Positions 54,140 to 64,000 of a DNA stretch of 64,000 nt are shown one piece after another. Under the pieces are notes generated by a model. That model saw nothing but the letters and a program-made list of their open reading frames with translations. It made no database searches and was not told the DNA's origin. How positions within the stretch are numbered: the first letter of the stretch is position 1; each line of letters begins with the position of its first letter. The position numbers and the translations under genes were made by a program. Location: NCBI RefSeq assembly GCF_000768065.1, contig NZ_JRKM01000001.1:124001-188000 (forward strand). Direction: 5' to 3'. Origin of the DNA: Aquabacterium sp. NJ1 (GTDB lineage Bacteria; Pseudomonadota; Gammaproteobacteria; Burkholderiales; Burkholderiaceae_C).

Positions 54140-55213
54140 GGCTCGCGCACGTTGCTGTTCAAGCGTATCGGCGCGAGCTTGCTCCGAGGTCCTGGTGGGC
54201 CAGCCTTGCAGATGCTGCAGCGTCAACTCGCTCAAGGCGCGAATCCAGCGCCTGTCGTCGTTGAGGCAAGGGATGTAGTTGAATTCCTTGCCACCACTTT
54301 CCAGAAACGCCTGCCGCCCCTCCATGGCGATTTCTTCCAGGGTTTCGATGCAGTCTGCGACAAAGCCTGGGCAGACCACGTCCACACGCTGCTCGCCTTT
54401 TTGAGCCAGGGCGCGCAAGGTGGGCTCGGTATACGGTTCCAGCCATTTGGCCTTGCCAAAGCGGCTCTGGAAGGTCACGACGTACTCGTCAGAACCCAGG
54501 CCCAATCGCTCGGCCAGCAGGCGGCCCGTTTTCAGGCACTGGCAGTGATAAGGGTCGCCCAGCAACAGGGTGCGATGGGGCATGCCGTGAAAGCTCATGA
54601 CCAGCTTGCCACCGCGGCCATGGCGTTGCCAGTGGGCCTTCACGGATTCCGCCAGGGCAGTCAGGTAGCCAGGGTCATCATGAAACTGGTTGATGTGGCG
54701 CAGCTCGGGCAGCCAGCGGGTCTGCCGCCCCCAGGCAAAGACCTCGTCCATCACGCTGGCCGTGGTCGCCCCCGAGTACTGCGGGTAGAGCGGCACCACG
54801 AGCACACGCTGCACGCCCTGGGCCTTGAGCGCATCCAGCTGGCCCGCGATGCTGGGCTGCCCATACCGCATGGCGTGTTCGACCACCACCTGGTGGCCTT
54901 GTTCGCCCAGAAAGCCTTGCAGCAGCGTGGTCTGCTTCTGCGTCCAGACGCGCAGGGGCGAGCCTTCCTTGGTCCAGATGCTGGCGTATTTGGCAGCTGA
55001 TTTGGCCGGGCGCACGCGCAGGATGATGCCGTGCAGGATGGGCAGCCACAGCAGGCGCGGGATCTCGACCACACGAGGGTCGGCAAGGAACTGCCCCAGG
55101 TATCGGCGCAGGGCGCCAGCGGTGGGGGCGTCAGGGGTACCCAGGTTGACCAGCAGGACGCCGGTTCGGGGGGCTTGGCCGTGTTGGTATGGGGGTTCTT
55201 TGGCTACGCTCAT
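54116..55213 (-). CDS. hemH: Ferrochelatase
   Basis: A 365-residue ferrochelatase, which inserts iron into protoporphyrin IX at the end of haem synthesis. Typical blocks are 'GVLLVNLGTPDAPT', 'VPLYPQYSGATTAS', the catalytic-histidine motif 'VMSFHGMPHRT', 'VTFQSRFGKAKWLEPYT' and 'CPGFVADCIETLEEI'. No C-terminal cysteine cluster is present. The ATG at 55213 overlaps the stop of the histidine kinase gene by four bases, so the two are translationally coupled, which is an odd functional pairing. A start 12 codons earlier is possible but lies within the kinase. Confidence 0.93.
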   Translation of the reverse strand: MSVAKEPPYQHGQAPRTGVLLVNLGTPDAPTAGALRRYLGQFLADPRVVEIPRLLWLPILHGIILRVRPAKSAAKYASIWTKEGSPLRVWTQKQTTLLQGFLGEQGHQVVVEHAMRYGQPSIAGQLDALKAQGVQRVLVVPLYPQYSGATTASVMDEVFAWGRQTRWLPELRHINQFHDDPGYLTALAESVKAHWQRHGRGGKLVMSFHGMPHRTLLLGDPYHCQCLKTGRLLAERLGLGSDEYVVTFQSRFGKAKWLEPYTEPTLRALAQKGEQRVDVVCPGFVADCIETLEEIAMEGRQAFLESGGKEFNYIPCLNDDRRWIRALSELTLQHLQGWPTRTSEQARADTLEQQRARASAAGCRH

Positions 55214-58200
55214 GGCGCAGCATTGTCGCCTCTGGCGGCCAACCTGCACAGCTCTGTGGTCACTGCCACGATGTCGATGGGCTTGGTCCAGTAACCCGTG
55301 AAACCGGCAGCCTGGGCGCGGGCCACGTCATCGGGCATGGCGTCCGCCGAGCACATGAAGGCCGGGGCATTGACCAGATCGGGCAGGGTGCGCAGGGCCT
55401 CCAGCACCTCGAAGCCCGACATGCCCGGCAAGTGGGCGTCCAGCACCAGCACATCGGGGGCACGCTCGCGGGCCATGGACAAGGCCATCTGGCCGTCTTC
55501 GGCAATGGCCAGGTCGATTTGCGAATAAGGGCGCAGGGCCTCTTCGAACAGCATCGCGTTGATGCGGTTGTCTTCTACGTACAGCACATGCAAAGGGCGC
55601 AGGCCCTTCGCACCGTCTGAATTCAAGTCAGTCGGGGACATGGTCGGTTCGAGCGGGCTGCCCGGGTCCGACAAAGGCGGATAGGCAGAATCTGGTGCGG
55701 GATCAATGAGAGAAGGCGTGCGAGCCGCCAGCGGGAGGATGATGTTGACCCGGGTTCCAGCACCGGGCTGGCTGCGAATATCCATGCGACCTCCCATGGC
55801 TTCGAGCAATGAGCGCGTGATGATAAGGCCTAGACCGGTCCCCTCGATACTGGATGTCTCACGCCCAAGACGCTCGAATGGTTGAAACAGCTTCGTCAGC
55901 TGCTGGGGACTCATGCCGGGACCAGCGTCCTCGATTGTGAGCATAAGTTCAGCTTCAGGCAAGACTTCTGCGTACAAACGCACGGTGCCACCGGTCTGGT
56001 TGTACTTGATGGCGTTCGAGCCGATGTTCATGATCACCTGCCGCAAGCGCTGGCGGTCGGCGACGATGGGCCAGGCCTCGTCCAGCATGTTGAGCAGGGT
56101 GATGCCACGCTTGTCCGCCAGAGGCGCCAACATGGCCAGGCATTGTTTGACCTCATTGGCCAGCGCCAGGCGCTCCGGCTTGAAGCTCAGCACACCGGCC
56201 TCGACCTGCTGGAGGTCCAGCACATCGTTGACCAGGCCCATCAGGTGCCGGCTGGCGTGCAGGATCTGCTCCACGTAATTCAGCGGCCCGCTCTCAGCGC
56301 CCAACTGGGTCAATTGCAGTTGCAGCAGCTGCGCAAAACCGTTGACGGCGTTGAGCGGTGTGCGAATCTCATGGCTCATGCGCGACAGGAACTCGGATTT
56401 GGCCGCGCTGGCGGCTTCGGCGGTCTGCTTCTCCCGCAAGGCTCGTTCGGCCTGCTTGACGGGGGTGATGTCCGAATGCGTGCCCACCACGCGCAAGGGC
56501 TTGCCATCGCGCTGGCGACTGACCACCTTGCCGCGCGACAGGATGGACAGGTAGTGCCCATTCTTGTGCTGCAGGCGGAACTCGGTCTGGTTGACGCCTT
56601 CGCCATCCCGGAAGTAGCGGTTCAGGCTGCGCGCCATCAGGTCACGGTCGGCCGGGTGGATGCGGTTGAGGAACTCCTCGGCCGTGTTGAGCACCTCGTC
56701 GTCTGCATAACCCAGCATGGTCTTCCAACGCTGGGAGTAGAAAACGCGGCCGGTCTGGATGTCCCAGTCCCACACGCCATCACCGGCGCCTTCCAGGGCA
56801 AACTTCCAGCGCTCTTCGCTGAGTTGCAGCTCCTGCTGCGCATGGCGCTCCTGGGTGATGTCACGCAAGGTGGCCATCACGGCAAACGGGGGCGCGTCGG
56901 GCGCCACACGCAGCAGATGGCAGGACACCTGCACCCACAGCAGCTCACCATCGGCTCGCCGCAAGGGGTGCACACGGTTGTCCACGCGCTGGCTGGTGGC
57001 CAGTACCTGGTTGATGGGCCATTGCTCAAACGGCAAGGGCGTGACGAGGTCATCCTCCAGCAGGGTCAAGCCGGGCAGGGCGGGCGAGTTCAGGTTGATC
57101 AACTGCTCGGGCGTGACGCCCAGGATGCGACTGGCGGCCGGGTTGAGCGCCACGATGCGGCCACTGAGCTCGACGATGACCAGGCCATCGCTGATGGTGG
57201 CGGCCACCGACCTGTACAGCTCCTCACTGACCCGCAGCTTCTCGGCAGCCAGTTGCCGCTCGGTGATGTCGCGCGTCAGAAACAGCGTTTGCCCCTCCGG
57301 CATGGGGGTCATGCGGGCCTCGAAGTGCCGCGTGGCACTGCCGGGCATCGTCAGTTCGTATTCAAAGCGCTGCGGCTGGCCGGTTTCCTGAAGCCGGTGC
57401 AAGGCCTGCCGCTGCTGATGCGCTGTTTCTGCTGGCAAATGGCTGCCCAAGGGGGTCTTCCTGAGTTCGACCATGGGCCGCAGCAACAAGGGGTGATCGG
57501 CATGGCCATCGATGTAGCGCCCCTTGTTGTCGATCACGAACCACAGGTCCGGCAGGGCGTGCAGCACGGCACGCAGGCGGGCCTTGGTTTCGGTCAGCGC
57601 CTTCTGCTTCTCCTTGAGCCTCTCGGCATCACGCTTGCTCTGCGTGATGTCCATGGCGAAGTGCACCACGCTGTGGTCAGGCAACTGGTGGTCCTTGACC
57701 AGGATCCAGCGGTTGCGGAACTGCACCTCGATGGGCTCGGTATGCGTGTGCAGGTTCAGCCGCCAGGCCACATACTCGTCTTCACGCCCAGCCGCTTGCG
57801 GGTAGTCACCCTGGCGGATCATGCGCCGCAAGGTGTCTGCCCAGTAGGGGTTGGCTTCGTCATACGCCTCACCCGCATGCATCCGCCAATGCTGGTTGGA
57901 CAGCACCACACGGCCCTCTGAGTCCGAGATCATCACGCTGATGTGGAAGGACTCGATGGCTTGCCGCAGCAGCTGGTCTGCACGCCGGGCTTCGTGTTCT
58001 GCGTCGATCTGCCGGGTCACGTTGCGGCTGGCGCCCCGGTAGCCCATGAACTGGCCACGGCTGTCAAACACCGGGGTGCCGCTGATGCTGACGGTGATGG
58101 GGCCACGCGGTGTCATCCGCACACCGATGGCGTCACTGAAGGGTTCGCGGCGGGCGCGGGCCTGAACAAACCGGTCCCAGCTTTCGCGGGTATCGCCTTC

Positions 58201-58869
58201 GCGTGGCACGTACAGATCGGCCCCTTTCAACCCGATTTCGGTTGAGGGGTCCAGCCCAGTGTGCTGCTTCAGGCCCGCGGACACCCATTGCAGGATGCCG
58301 TTCTTGTCGGTTTCCCATAACCAGTCGCTGCCTGCCAGGCTGGCTGTGCGCACCCGCGCCTCCATCTTGCGCAGGCGTTGTGTGTCCAGCCGGGATTGAA
58401 CCAGTGCGGCCACGGCGATGGCCATATCCTGCAACGCGGCGGCTTCTGCCGAGGTCCAGGCACGGGCTTGCCGATCCATGGCGCAGACGGTGCCCAGGGC
58501 GTGCCCTTCAACGAGCACCGGCATGCCAAGGTAGGCGCGTACCTGAGCAGGCCCCGCCACCATGGACAGGTCCTTGAAACGCGGGTCGAGGCTTGCATCC
58601 GTCACCTGAAGGCCGGCCTTGCGCTGAACCACGGTGTGGCAGAAAGAATCCGCCAGCGAGGTCTGCCGCACATCCAGGCCTTGCCTGGCCATGCTCCAGA
58701 CACGGTGCGCATCGACGAGGTTGATGGCCGCAACAGGGCAGTGCAGGCTGCTGCTGATCAGGCGTTGGATGGCTTCAAATGCAGGCAAGACCTCTGCATC
58801 AAGCAGTTTGCTCGCGTGCAGCAAGGCAATGCGCTCGTTGTCATCTTGCGGAACAGCGTTCAGGGTCAT
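55210..58869 (-). CDS. Hybrid sensor histidine kinase with GAF and multiple PAS domains
   Basis: A 1,219-residue cytoplasmic sensor without membrane segments. It starts with a GAF domain (about 1-165), followed by about five PAS/PAC units (165-810). The HisKA site is 'SHEIRTPLNAVNGFAQ' near H833. The ATP-binding domain follows with 'IGSNAIKYN', 'DAGPGMSPQQL' and 'GTGLGLII'. The C-terminal receiver domain has 'HVLYVEDNRINAMLFEEAL' and the phosphorylatable aspartate near 1144 in 'VLVLDAHLPGMSGFE'. All catalytic motifs are intact. The signal is unknown. Its stop overlaps the hemH start by four bases; it starts about 65 bp downstream of the cyclase-FHA gene. Confidence 0.92.
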   Translation of the reverse strand: MTLNAVPQDDNERIALLHASKLLDAEVLPAFEAIQRLISSSLHCPVAAINLVDAHRVWSMARQGLDVRQTSLADSFCHTVVQRKAGLQVTDASLDPRFKDLSMVAGPAQVRAYLGMPVLVEGHALGTVCAMDRQARAWTSAEAAALQDMAIAVAALVQSRLDTQRLRKMEARVRTASLAGSDWLWETDKNGILQWVSAGLKQHTGLDPSTEIGLKGADLYVPREGDTRESWDRFVQARARREPFSDAIGVRMTPRGPITVSISGTPVFDSRGQFMGYRGASRNVTRQIDAEHEARRADQLLRQAIESFHISVMISDSEGRVVLSNQHWRMHAGEAYDEANPYWADTLRRMIRQGDYPQAAGREDEYVAWRLNLHTHTEPIEVQFRNRWILVKDHQLPDHSVVHFAMDITQSKRDAERLKEKQKALTETKARLRAVLHALPDLWFVIDNKGRYIDGHADHPLLLRPMVELRKTPLGSHLPAETAHQQRQALHRLQETGQPQRFEYELTMPGSATRHFEARMTPMPEGQTLFLTRDITERQLAAEKLRVSEELYRSVAATISDGLVIVELSGRIVALNPAASRILGVTPEQLINLNSPALPGLTLLEDDLVTPLPFEQWPINQVLATSQRVDNRVHPLRRADGELLWVQVSCHLLRVAPDAPPFAVMATLRDITQERHAQQELQLSEERWKFALEGAGDGVWDWDIQTGRVFYSQRWKTMLGYADDEVLNTAEEFLNRIHPADRDLMARSLNRYFRDGEGVNQTEFRLQHKNGHYLSILSRGKVVSRQRDGKPLRVVGTHSDITPVKQAERALREKQTAEAASAAKSEFLSRMSHEIRTPLNAVNGFAQLLQLQLTQLGAESGPLNYVEQILHASRHLMGLVNDVLDLQQVEAGVLSFKPERLALANEVKQCLAMLAPLADKRGITLLNMLDEAWPIVADRQRLRQVIMNIGSNAIKYNQTGGTVRLYAEVLPEAELMLTIEDAGPGMSPQQLTKLFQPFERLGRETSSIEGTGLGLIITRSLLEAMGGRMDIRSQPGAGTRVNIILPLAARTPSLIDPAPDSAYPPLSDPGSPLEPTMSPTDLNSDGAKGLRPLHVLYVEDNRINAMLFEEALRPYSQIDLAIAEDGQMALSMARERAPDVLVLDAHLPGMSGFEVLEALRTLPDLVNAPAFMCSADAMPDDVARAQAAGFTGYWTKPIDIVAVTTELCRLAARGDNAAP

Positions 58870-58935
58870 GCCTGCGTCATCTGAAGACGGTCATGACCAG
58901 ACTCTAGCCTATATGGGCGCCGGCACGCCTACACG

Positions 58936-59874
58936 TCAATACTGAGGGAGAGTGTCTGAAAAGCTCAACACTTCGAAGTGGATCTGGGTGCTGGTGGCAT
59001 CGGCGGGCGGTGCGCCCAGGCTGATGACCCCGCTGCCGTGCAGCGTGCAAGTACCTCGGCGCAATGTCAGCACCTGGTCGTCATGGTCGAACTTGACGTG
59101 GGTGCCGTTGTAGCTGAGGTCGGTCAGGTAGAAATGTCCGCTATGTGACTCGATGCGGGCATGCGAACGCGACACGCGCGAATCGCTGACGCAGAACGAG
59201 GCCTGCGGGCTGCGCCCCAGCACCAGCGGCATGCTGGCCGGAGAGAAGACGCGCTCGGTGCCCAGCCAGGTCAGCCGCACGCCATCGGGCATGTCGCTCG
59301 GGGCTGGCTCGTCCATGATCATGGTGGACATGGTGTCGCCGAAACGGCGCGCGTCCATGCGCAGCACGGCCACCGGCTCCTTGCGGCCACGCAGGTGCAG
59401 TTTGTCGATGCTGCGAAAGCGTTCGTGCTGGTCCGTGGGCAATTCGCGCAGCAGTTGGGCCGTGGTCAGCGTTTCGTTGTCGCCAGCCAGATCCAGCAGG
59501 CGCGCAGCCACGTTGACTGCATCACCAAAACAATCGCCATCCACCTCGACCATTTCGCCCCAGGCGATGGCCACTTTCAGCTTGATGGCCGCAGCCTTGA
59601 CCGGCATGCCTTCGCCAACGGGGGCGATGCGCTCCAGGGAGTCGTGCAGGCTCACGGCGGACTCGACAGCGCGCTCGGCGTCATCAAACACCGCCATGAG
59701 GCCGTCGCCCAGCGTCTTGATGACGCGGCCGCCCGCCCGGGCGATGATCTGCCCGAGCATGGCCAGGCTGTGCGTGACGACGGTGGCCGCCTGCGTGTTG
59801 CCCAGCTTGAGGTAAAGCGCCGTGCTGCCGCGGAGGTCCGCAAACAGGATGGCGCGTTCTTTGGTCGTGCCCAT
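58936..59874 (-). CDS. Class III adenylate/guanylate cyclase with FHA domain
   Basis: A 312-residue cytoplasmic protein. The N-terminal 180 residues form a class III cyclase domain: metal aspartates in 'ILFADLRGST' and in 'IKTLGDGLMAVF', and 'GDCFGDAVNVAARLLDLA' for dimer and substrate contacts. The C-terminal FHA domain has 'LVLGRSPQASFCVSDSRVSRSHARIE' and 'LSYNGTHVKF', and should bind phosphothreonine peptides. The pair suggests a signalling enzyme regulated by protein phosphorylation. Its start lies about 110 bp downstream of the rpoD terminator, so it has its own promoter. Confidence 0.88.
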   Translation of the reverse strand: MGTTKERAILFADLRGSTALYLKLGNTQAATVVTHSLAMLGQIIARAGGRVIKTLGDGLMAVFDDAERAVESAVSLHDSLERIAPVGEGMPVKAAAIKLKVAIAWGEMVEVDGDCFGDAVNVAARLLDLAGDNETLTTAQLLRELPTDQHERFRSIDKLHLRGRKEPVAVLRMDARRFGDTMSTMIMDEPAPSDMPDGVRLTWLGTERVFSPASMPLVLGRSPQASFCVSDSRVSRSHARIESHSGHFYLTDLSYNGTHVKFDHDDQVLTLRRGTCTLHGSGVISLGAPPADATSTQIHFEVLSFSDTLPQY

Positions 59875-59975
59875 ATCTCAGTATGTTCGCGCGCTTTGCA
59901 AAATGCCAGCGTGACGAAATGCACGGTTTTTGGGCGCGATTTTTCAGGTGGGAGCTGCGCTCTGAGCTGACACCA

Positions 59976-60003
59976 AGAAAAAACCCGGCGCATGGCCGGG
60001 TTT
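59976..60003 (-). terminator. Rho-independent terminator of rpoD
   Basis: AAACCCGGC pairs with GCCGGGTTT around a five-base loop; on the minus strand a T run of about eight follows. It is placed 34 bp after the rpoD stop. Confidence 0.9.
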
Positions 60004-60036
60004 CGCACACGAGGCTGGCCGCTTGGGCCCAACGCA

Positions 60037-62277
<2,241 letters not shown>

Positions 62278-62397
62278 GCGCTTCCTCGAAAGAGAATTCT
62301 GGGTGCTTATCGAACCTTCCATTATCGCGCAATGGAAGGGGGTCGTCAAAAATCTTGTCCAAATGGGCTGTTTAAATCCTCAGCCCCGCACAAAACC

Positions 62398-63999
62398 TCA
62401 TCCGGAGATGGGTCGGTTCTGGCTGATTTCAAGTTTCATGGCCAGGGTCAGCCTGACCAGCTCCATCTTTCGAGCCTCGGCCGCCTCGGAGAGTTCACCG
62501 GACTGCGTGAGCAGGTCGAGCTCCTCGCGCAGGGCCACCAGCTCGATGGGGCGGATCAGGTTCATCAGCTGGGCGACCGTGTCCTTGTTGTCGGGCACAT
62601 CCACAAACTGGGTGATGCGCTGGGCCAAGGGCTTGAAGTGGCCGGCTTCCTCCGGGTGCTCGGGGTCCGGCGCGTCGCCGCGCATGAGCGGGAGCAGGGT
62701 CTCGGCAGGCAGCAGGCCCTGCGCCAGCAGCATGCGGTCCAGCCAGCGGAAGAACTCGCCGTATGGGGCAGGCTGATCGCACAGCAGGTCGTGCGTGGCG
62801 CTGGGCAATTGCTCCCAGAACTCGCTGTGGCACACGAGCACCCAGACGATGCGATCCAGCGGCGTGGCAGCCTGGGGCAGGGGGCGTTGCTCGACCGGGC
62901 TGCCCCGGCTTTGCCAGCGTGAACCACCGCCGCCTTTCCAGGGCTTCCAGGGTTTGCCGTCGCGGCGCTGGCCGCCTTGTTTGTAGCCGCCTTGGCCTTG
63001 CCAACCGCCCTGGTTGGGCGAGGCCGAGTGCGCCTGTTCGCCGTATGACGTGTCACCGGCACCGCCATGCCCCCAATCGTCGCTACCACCGCCATCAGGC
63101 TCGAAAGCCGGAATGTCACCGAAATCGCCATCCCAGCCTGAACCCGCGTCAGCAGAGCGGGAGGCTGAGCCGCCCGAGGCGCCGCCCCCAGGCGCTCGTC
63201 GATCGCGCCCCGCGCTTTGCTGCCGGGCCTTTTGCTGATGCTCGGCCAGCCTGCGGCGCACTTCATCAGGCGAGGTGCGGGCCATCTGGGCCAGGTCGTC
63301 GGCCACCAGACCTTGCAGGGCGCCTTCAGGGAACTGCGCAATCAAGGGGATGGCCTGGACAAGCAGGCGCGCACGGCCTTCGGCACTTTCCATGTCGCAA
63401 TCGGCCGCAGCGTGCTCCAGCACCTGGCGTGACAGCGGCACGGCCTGTTTGACGCACTGTTCGAAGGCCTCTGCACCGAACTCGCGGATGTAGCTGTCCG
63501 GATCGTGCTCCTTGGGCAGAAACAGGAAGCTGATGCGGCGCGTGTCCGTGGCGTAGGGCAGGGCAGCCTCCAGCGCGCGGCCAGCGGCGCGGCGCCCGGC
63601 TGCGTCACCGTCGAAGCTGAACACCACCTGGTCCGTGAAGCGAAACAGCTTCTGGGCGTGATCGGCCGTACACGCGGTGCCAAGGGTCGCCACCGCGTTG
63701 CCAAAGCCCCATTGGGCCAGCGCCACCACGTCCATGTACCCTTCGGTGACGATGGCGTAGCCCTTGTTGCGCAAGGCGGCACGCCCTTCATACAGCCCGT
63801 AAAGCTCGCGGCCCTTGATGAACACGGGCGTTTCAGGCGAGTTCAGGTACTTGGGCTCGCCCTTATCGAGCACGCGCCCACCAAAACCGATGACCTCGCC
63901 CTGCGGGTTGCGGATCGGGAACATGATCCTGTCTCGGAAGCGGTCGTAGCGCTTGCCTTCGGTCTCGCCCGGTTCGGGGTCATGCGCGATGACCAGGCC
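62398..63999 (-). CDS. dnaG: DNA primase, C-terminal part (partial)
   Basis: A 533-residue C-terminal part of DnaG, cut by the end of the window; the N-terminal zinc finger is missing. The visible part starts in the catalytic core just before 'YDRFRDRIMFPIRN'. The Toprim motifs follow: 'AIVTEGYMDVVALAQWGF' with the metal glutamate and 'VVFSFDGDAAGRRAA' with the DxD pair. Next is a Gly/Ser/Gln-rich low-complexity linker of about 90 residues, and a C-terminal helicase-binding domain ('LDRIVWVLVCHSEFWEQLP'). The linker is longer and more Gly/Gln-rich than in E. coli DnaG. It lies 120 bp upstream of rpoD. Confidence 0.95.
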   Translation of the reverse strand, partial: GLVIAHDPEPGETEGKRYDRFRDRIMFPIRNPQGEVIGFGGRVLDKGEPKYLNSPETPVFIKGRELYGLYEGRAALRNKGYAIVTEGYMDVVALAQWGFGNAVATLGTACTADHAQKLFRFTDQVVFSFDGDAAGRRAAGRALEAALPYATDTRRISFLFLPKEHDPDSYIREFGAEAFEQCVKQAVPLSRQVLEHAAADCDMESAEGRARLLVQAIPLIAQFPEGALQGLVADDLAQMARTSPDEVRRRLAEHQQKARQQSAGRDRRAPGGGASGGSASRSADAGSGWDGDFGDIPAFEPDGGGSDDWGHGGAGDTSYGEQAHSASPNQGGWQGQGGYKQGGQRRDGKPWKPWKGGGGSRWQSRGSPVEQRPLPQAATPLDRIVWVLVCHSEFWEQLPSATHDLLCDQPAPYGEFFRWLDRMLLAQGLLPAETLLPLMRGDAPDPEHPEEAGHFKPLAQRITQFVDVPDNKDTVAQLMNLIRPIELVALREELDLLTQSGELSEAAEARKMELVRLTLAMKLEISQNRPISG

Positions 64000-64000
64000 G

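Overview
The window looks like a chromosome segment of a betaproteobacterium of the order Burkholderiales. The right part (about 42.2-64 kb) carries ordinary high-GC housekeeping genes typical of that group: tadA, ETF-quinone oxidoreductase, a succinyl-CoA:3-ketoacid-type CoA transferase pair, rmuC, hemH, rpoD and dnaG. It also has a GC-rich intergenic repeat of the type common in Comamonadaceae relatives. The order is inferred from gene content only; there is no rRNA in the window.

The left part (1 to about 41.8 kb) looks like part of an integrative or plasmid-derived accessory element. From left to right it holds: (a) the 3' end of an SbcD-type nuclease, a sulfite-exporter-family (TSUP) transporter on the other strand, and an SbcC-type ATPase; (b) a cluster of small minus-strand genes around radC, three of them preceded by a similar structured leader sequence; (c) a five-gene defence operon (8.6-18.4 kb) made of an ankyrin-sigma70 fusion, a MORC/MutL-type ATPase, a Z1-domain helicase-like ATPase, a PD-(D/E)XK protein and an AIPR protein; (d) an AT-richer two-gene cassette encoding a membrane-anchored dCTP-deaminase-like protein that appears catalytically altered, and a HAD phosphatase; (e) Vsr and a cytosine-C5 methyltransferase, which match (c) as parts of the known MutL/Z1 type of restriction-modification system; (f) an uncharacterised 157-residue protein and a large superfamily-1 helicase; (g) maintenance genes: a ParB-family protein, a tyrosine recombinase, and a ParM-like actin with a small partner; (h) three uncharacterised genes and a strong terminator; (i) an 1,794-residue STAND ATPase with an N-terminal nuclease-like domain, reminiscent of Avs defence proteins. 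About 490 bp without a recognisable gene then separates the element from the housekeeping block. The element's left end is outside the window and I found no tRNA or att repeat.

The defence genes form one island. The methyltransferase and Vsr would mark and repair self DNA, and the MORC/Z1/nuclease/AIPR operon would act on foreign DNA. Two parts are unusual: the operon begins with a full sigma factor carrying ankyrin repeats, and a deaminase-like/HAD pair sits between the effector operon and the modification genes. A second, independent NTPase-type system closes the island.

The housekeeping block runs: a small exported protein, a 2H phosphoesterase and tadA; DUF72 and ETF-QO on the minus strand; an SDR dehydrogenase, a thioesterase, CoA-transferase subunits A and B, rmuC and an EAL signalling protein on the plus strand; then a minus-strand run of a hybrid histidine kinase followed by hemH, a class III cyclase-FHA protein, rpoD and dnaG (cut by the window end).
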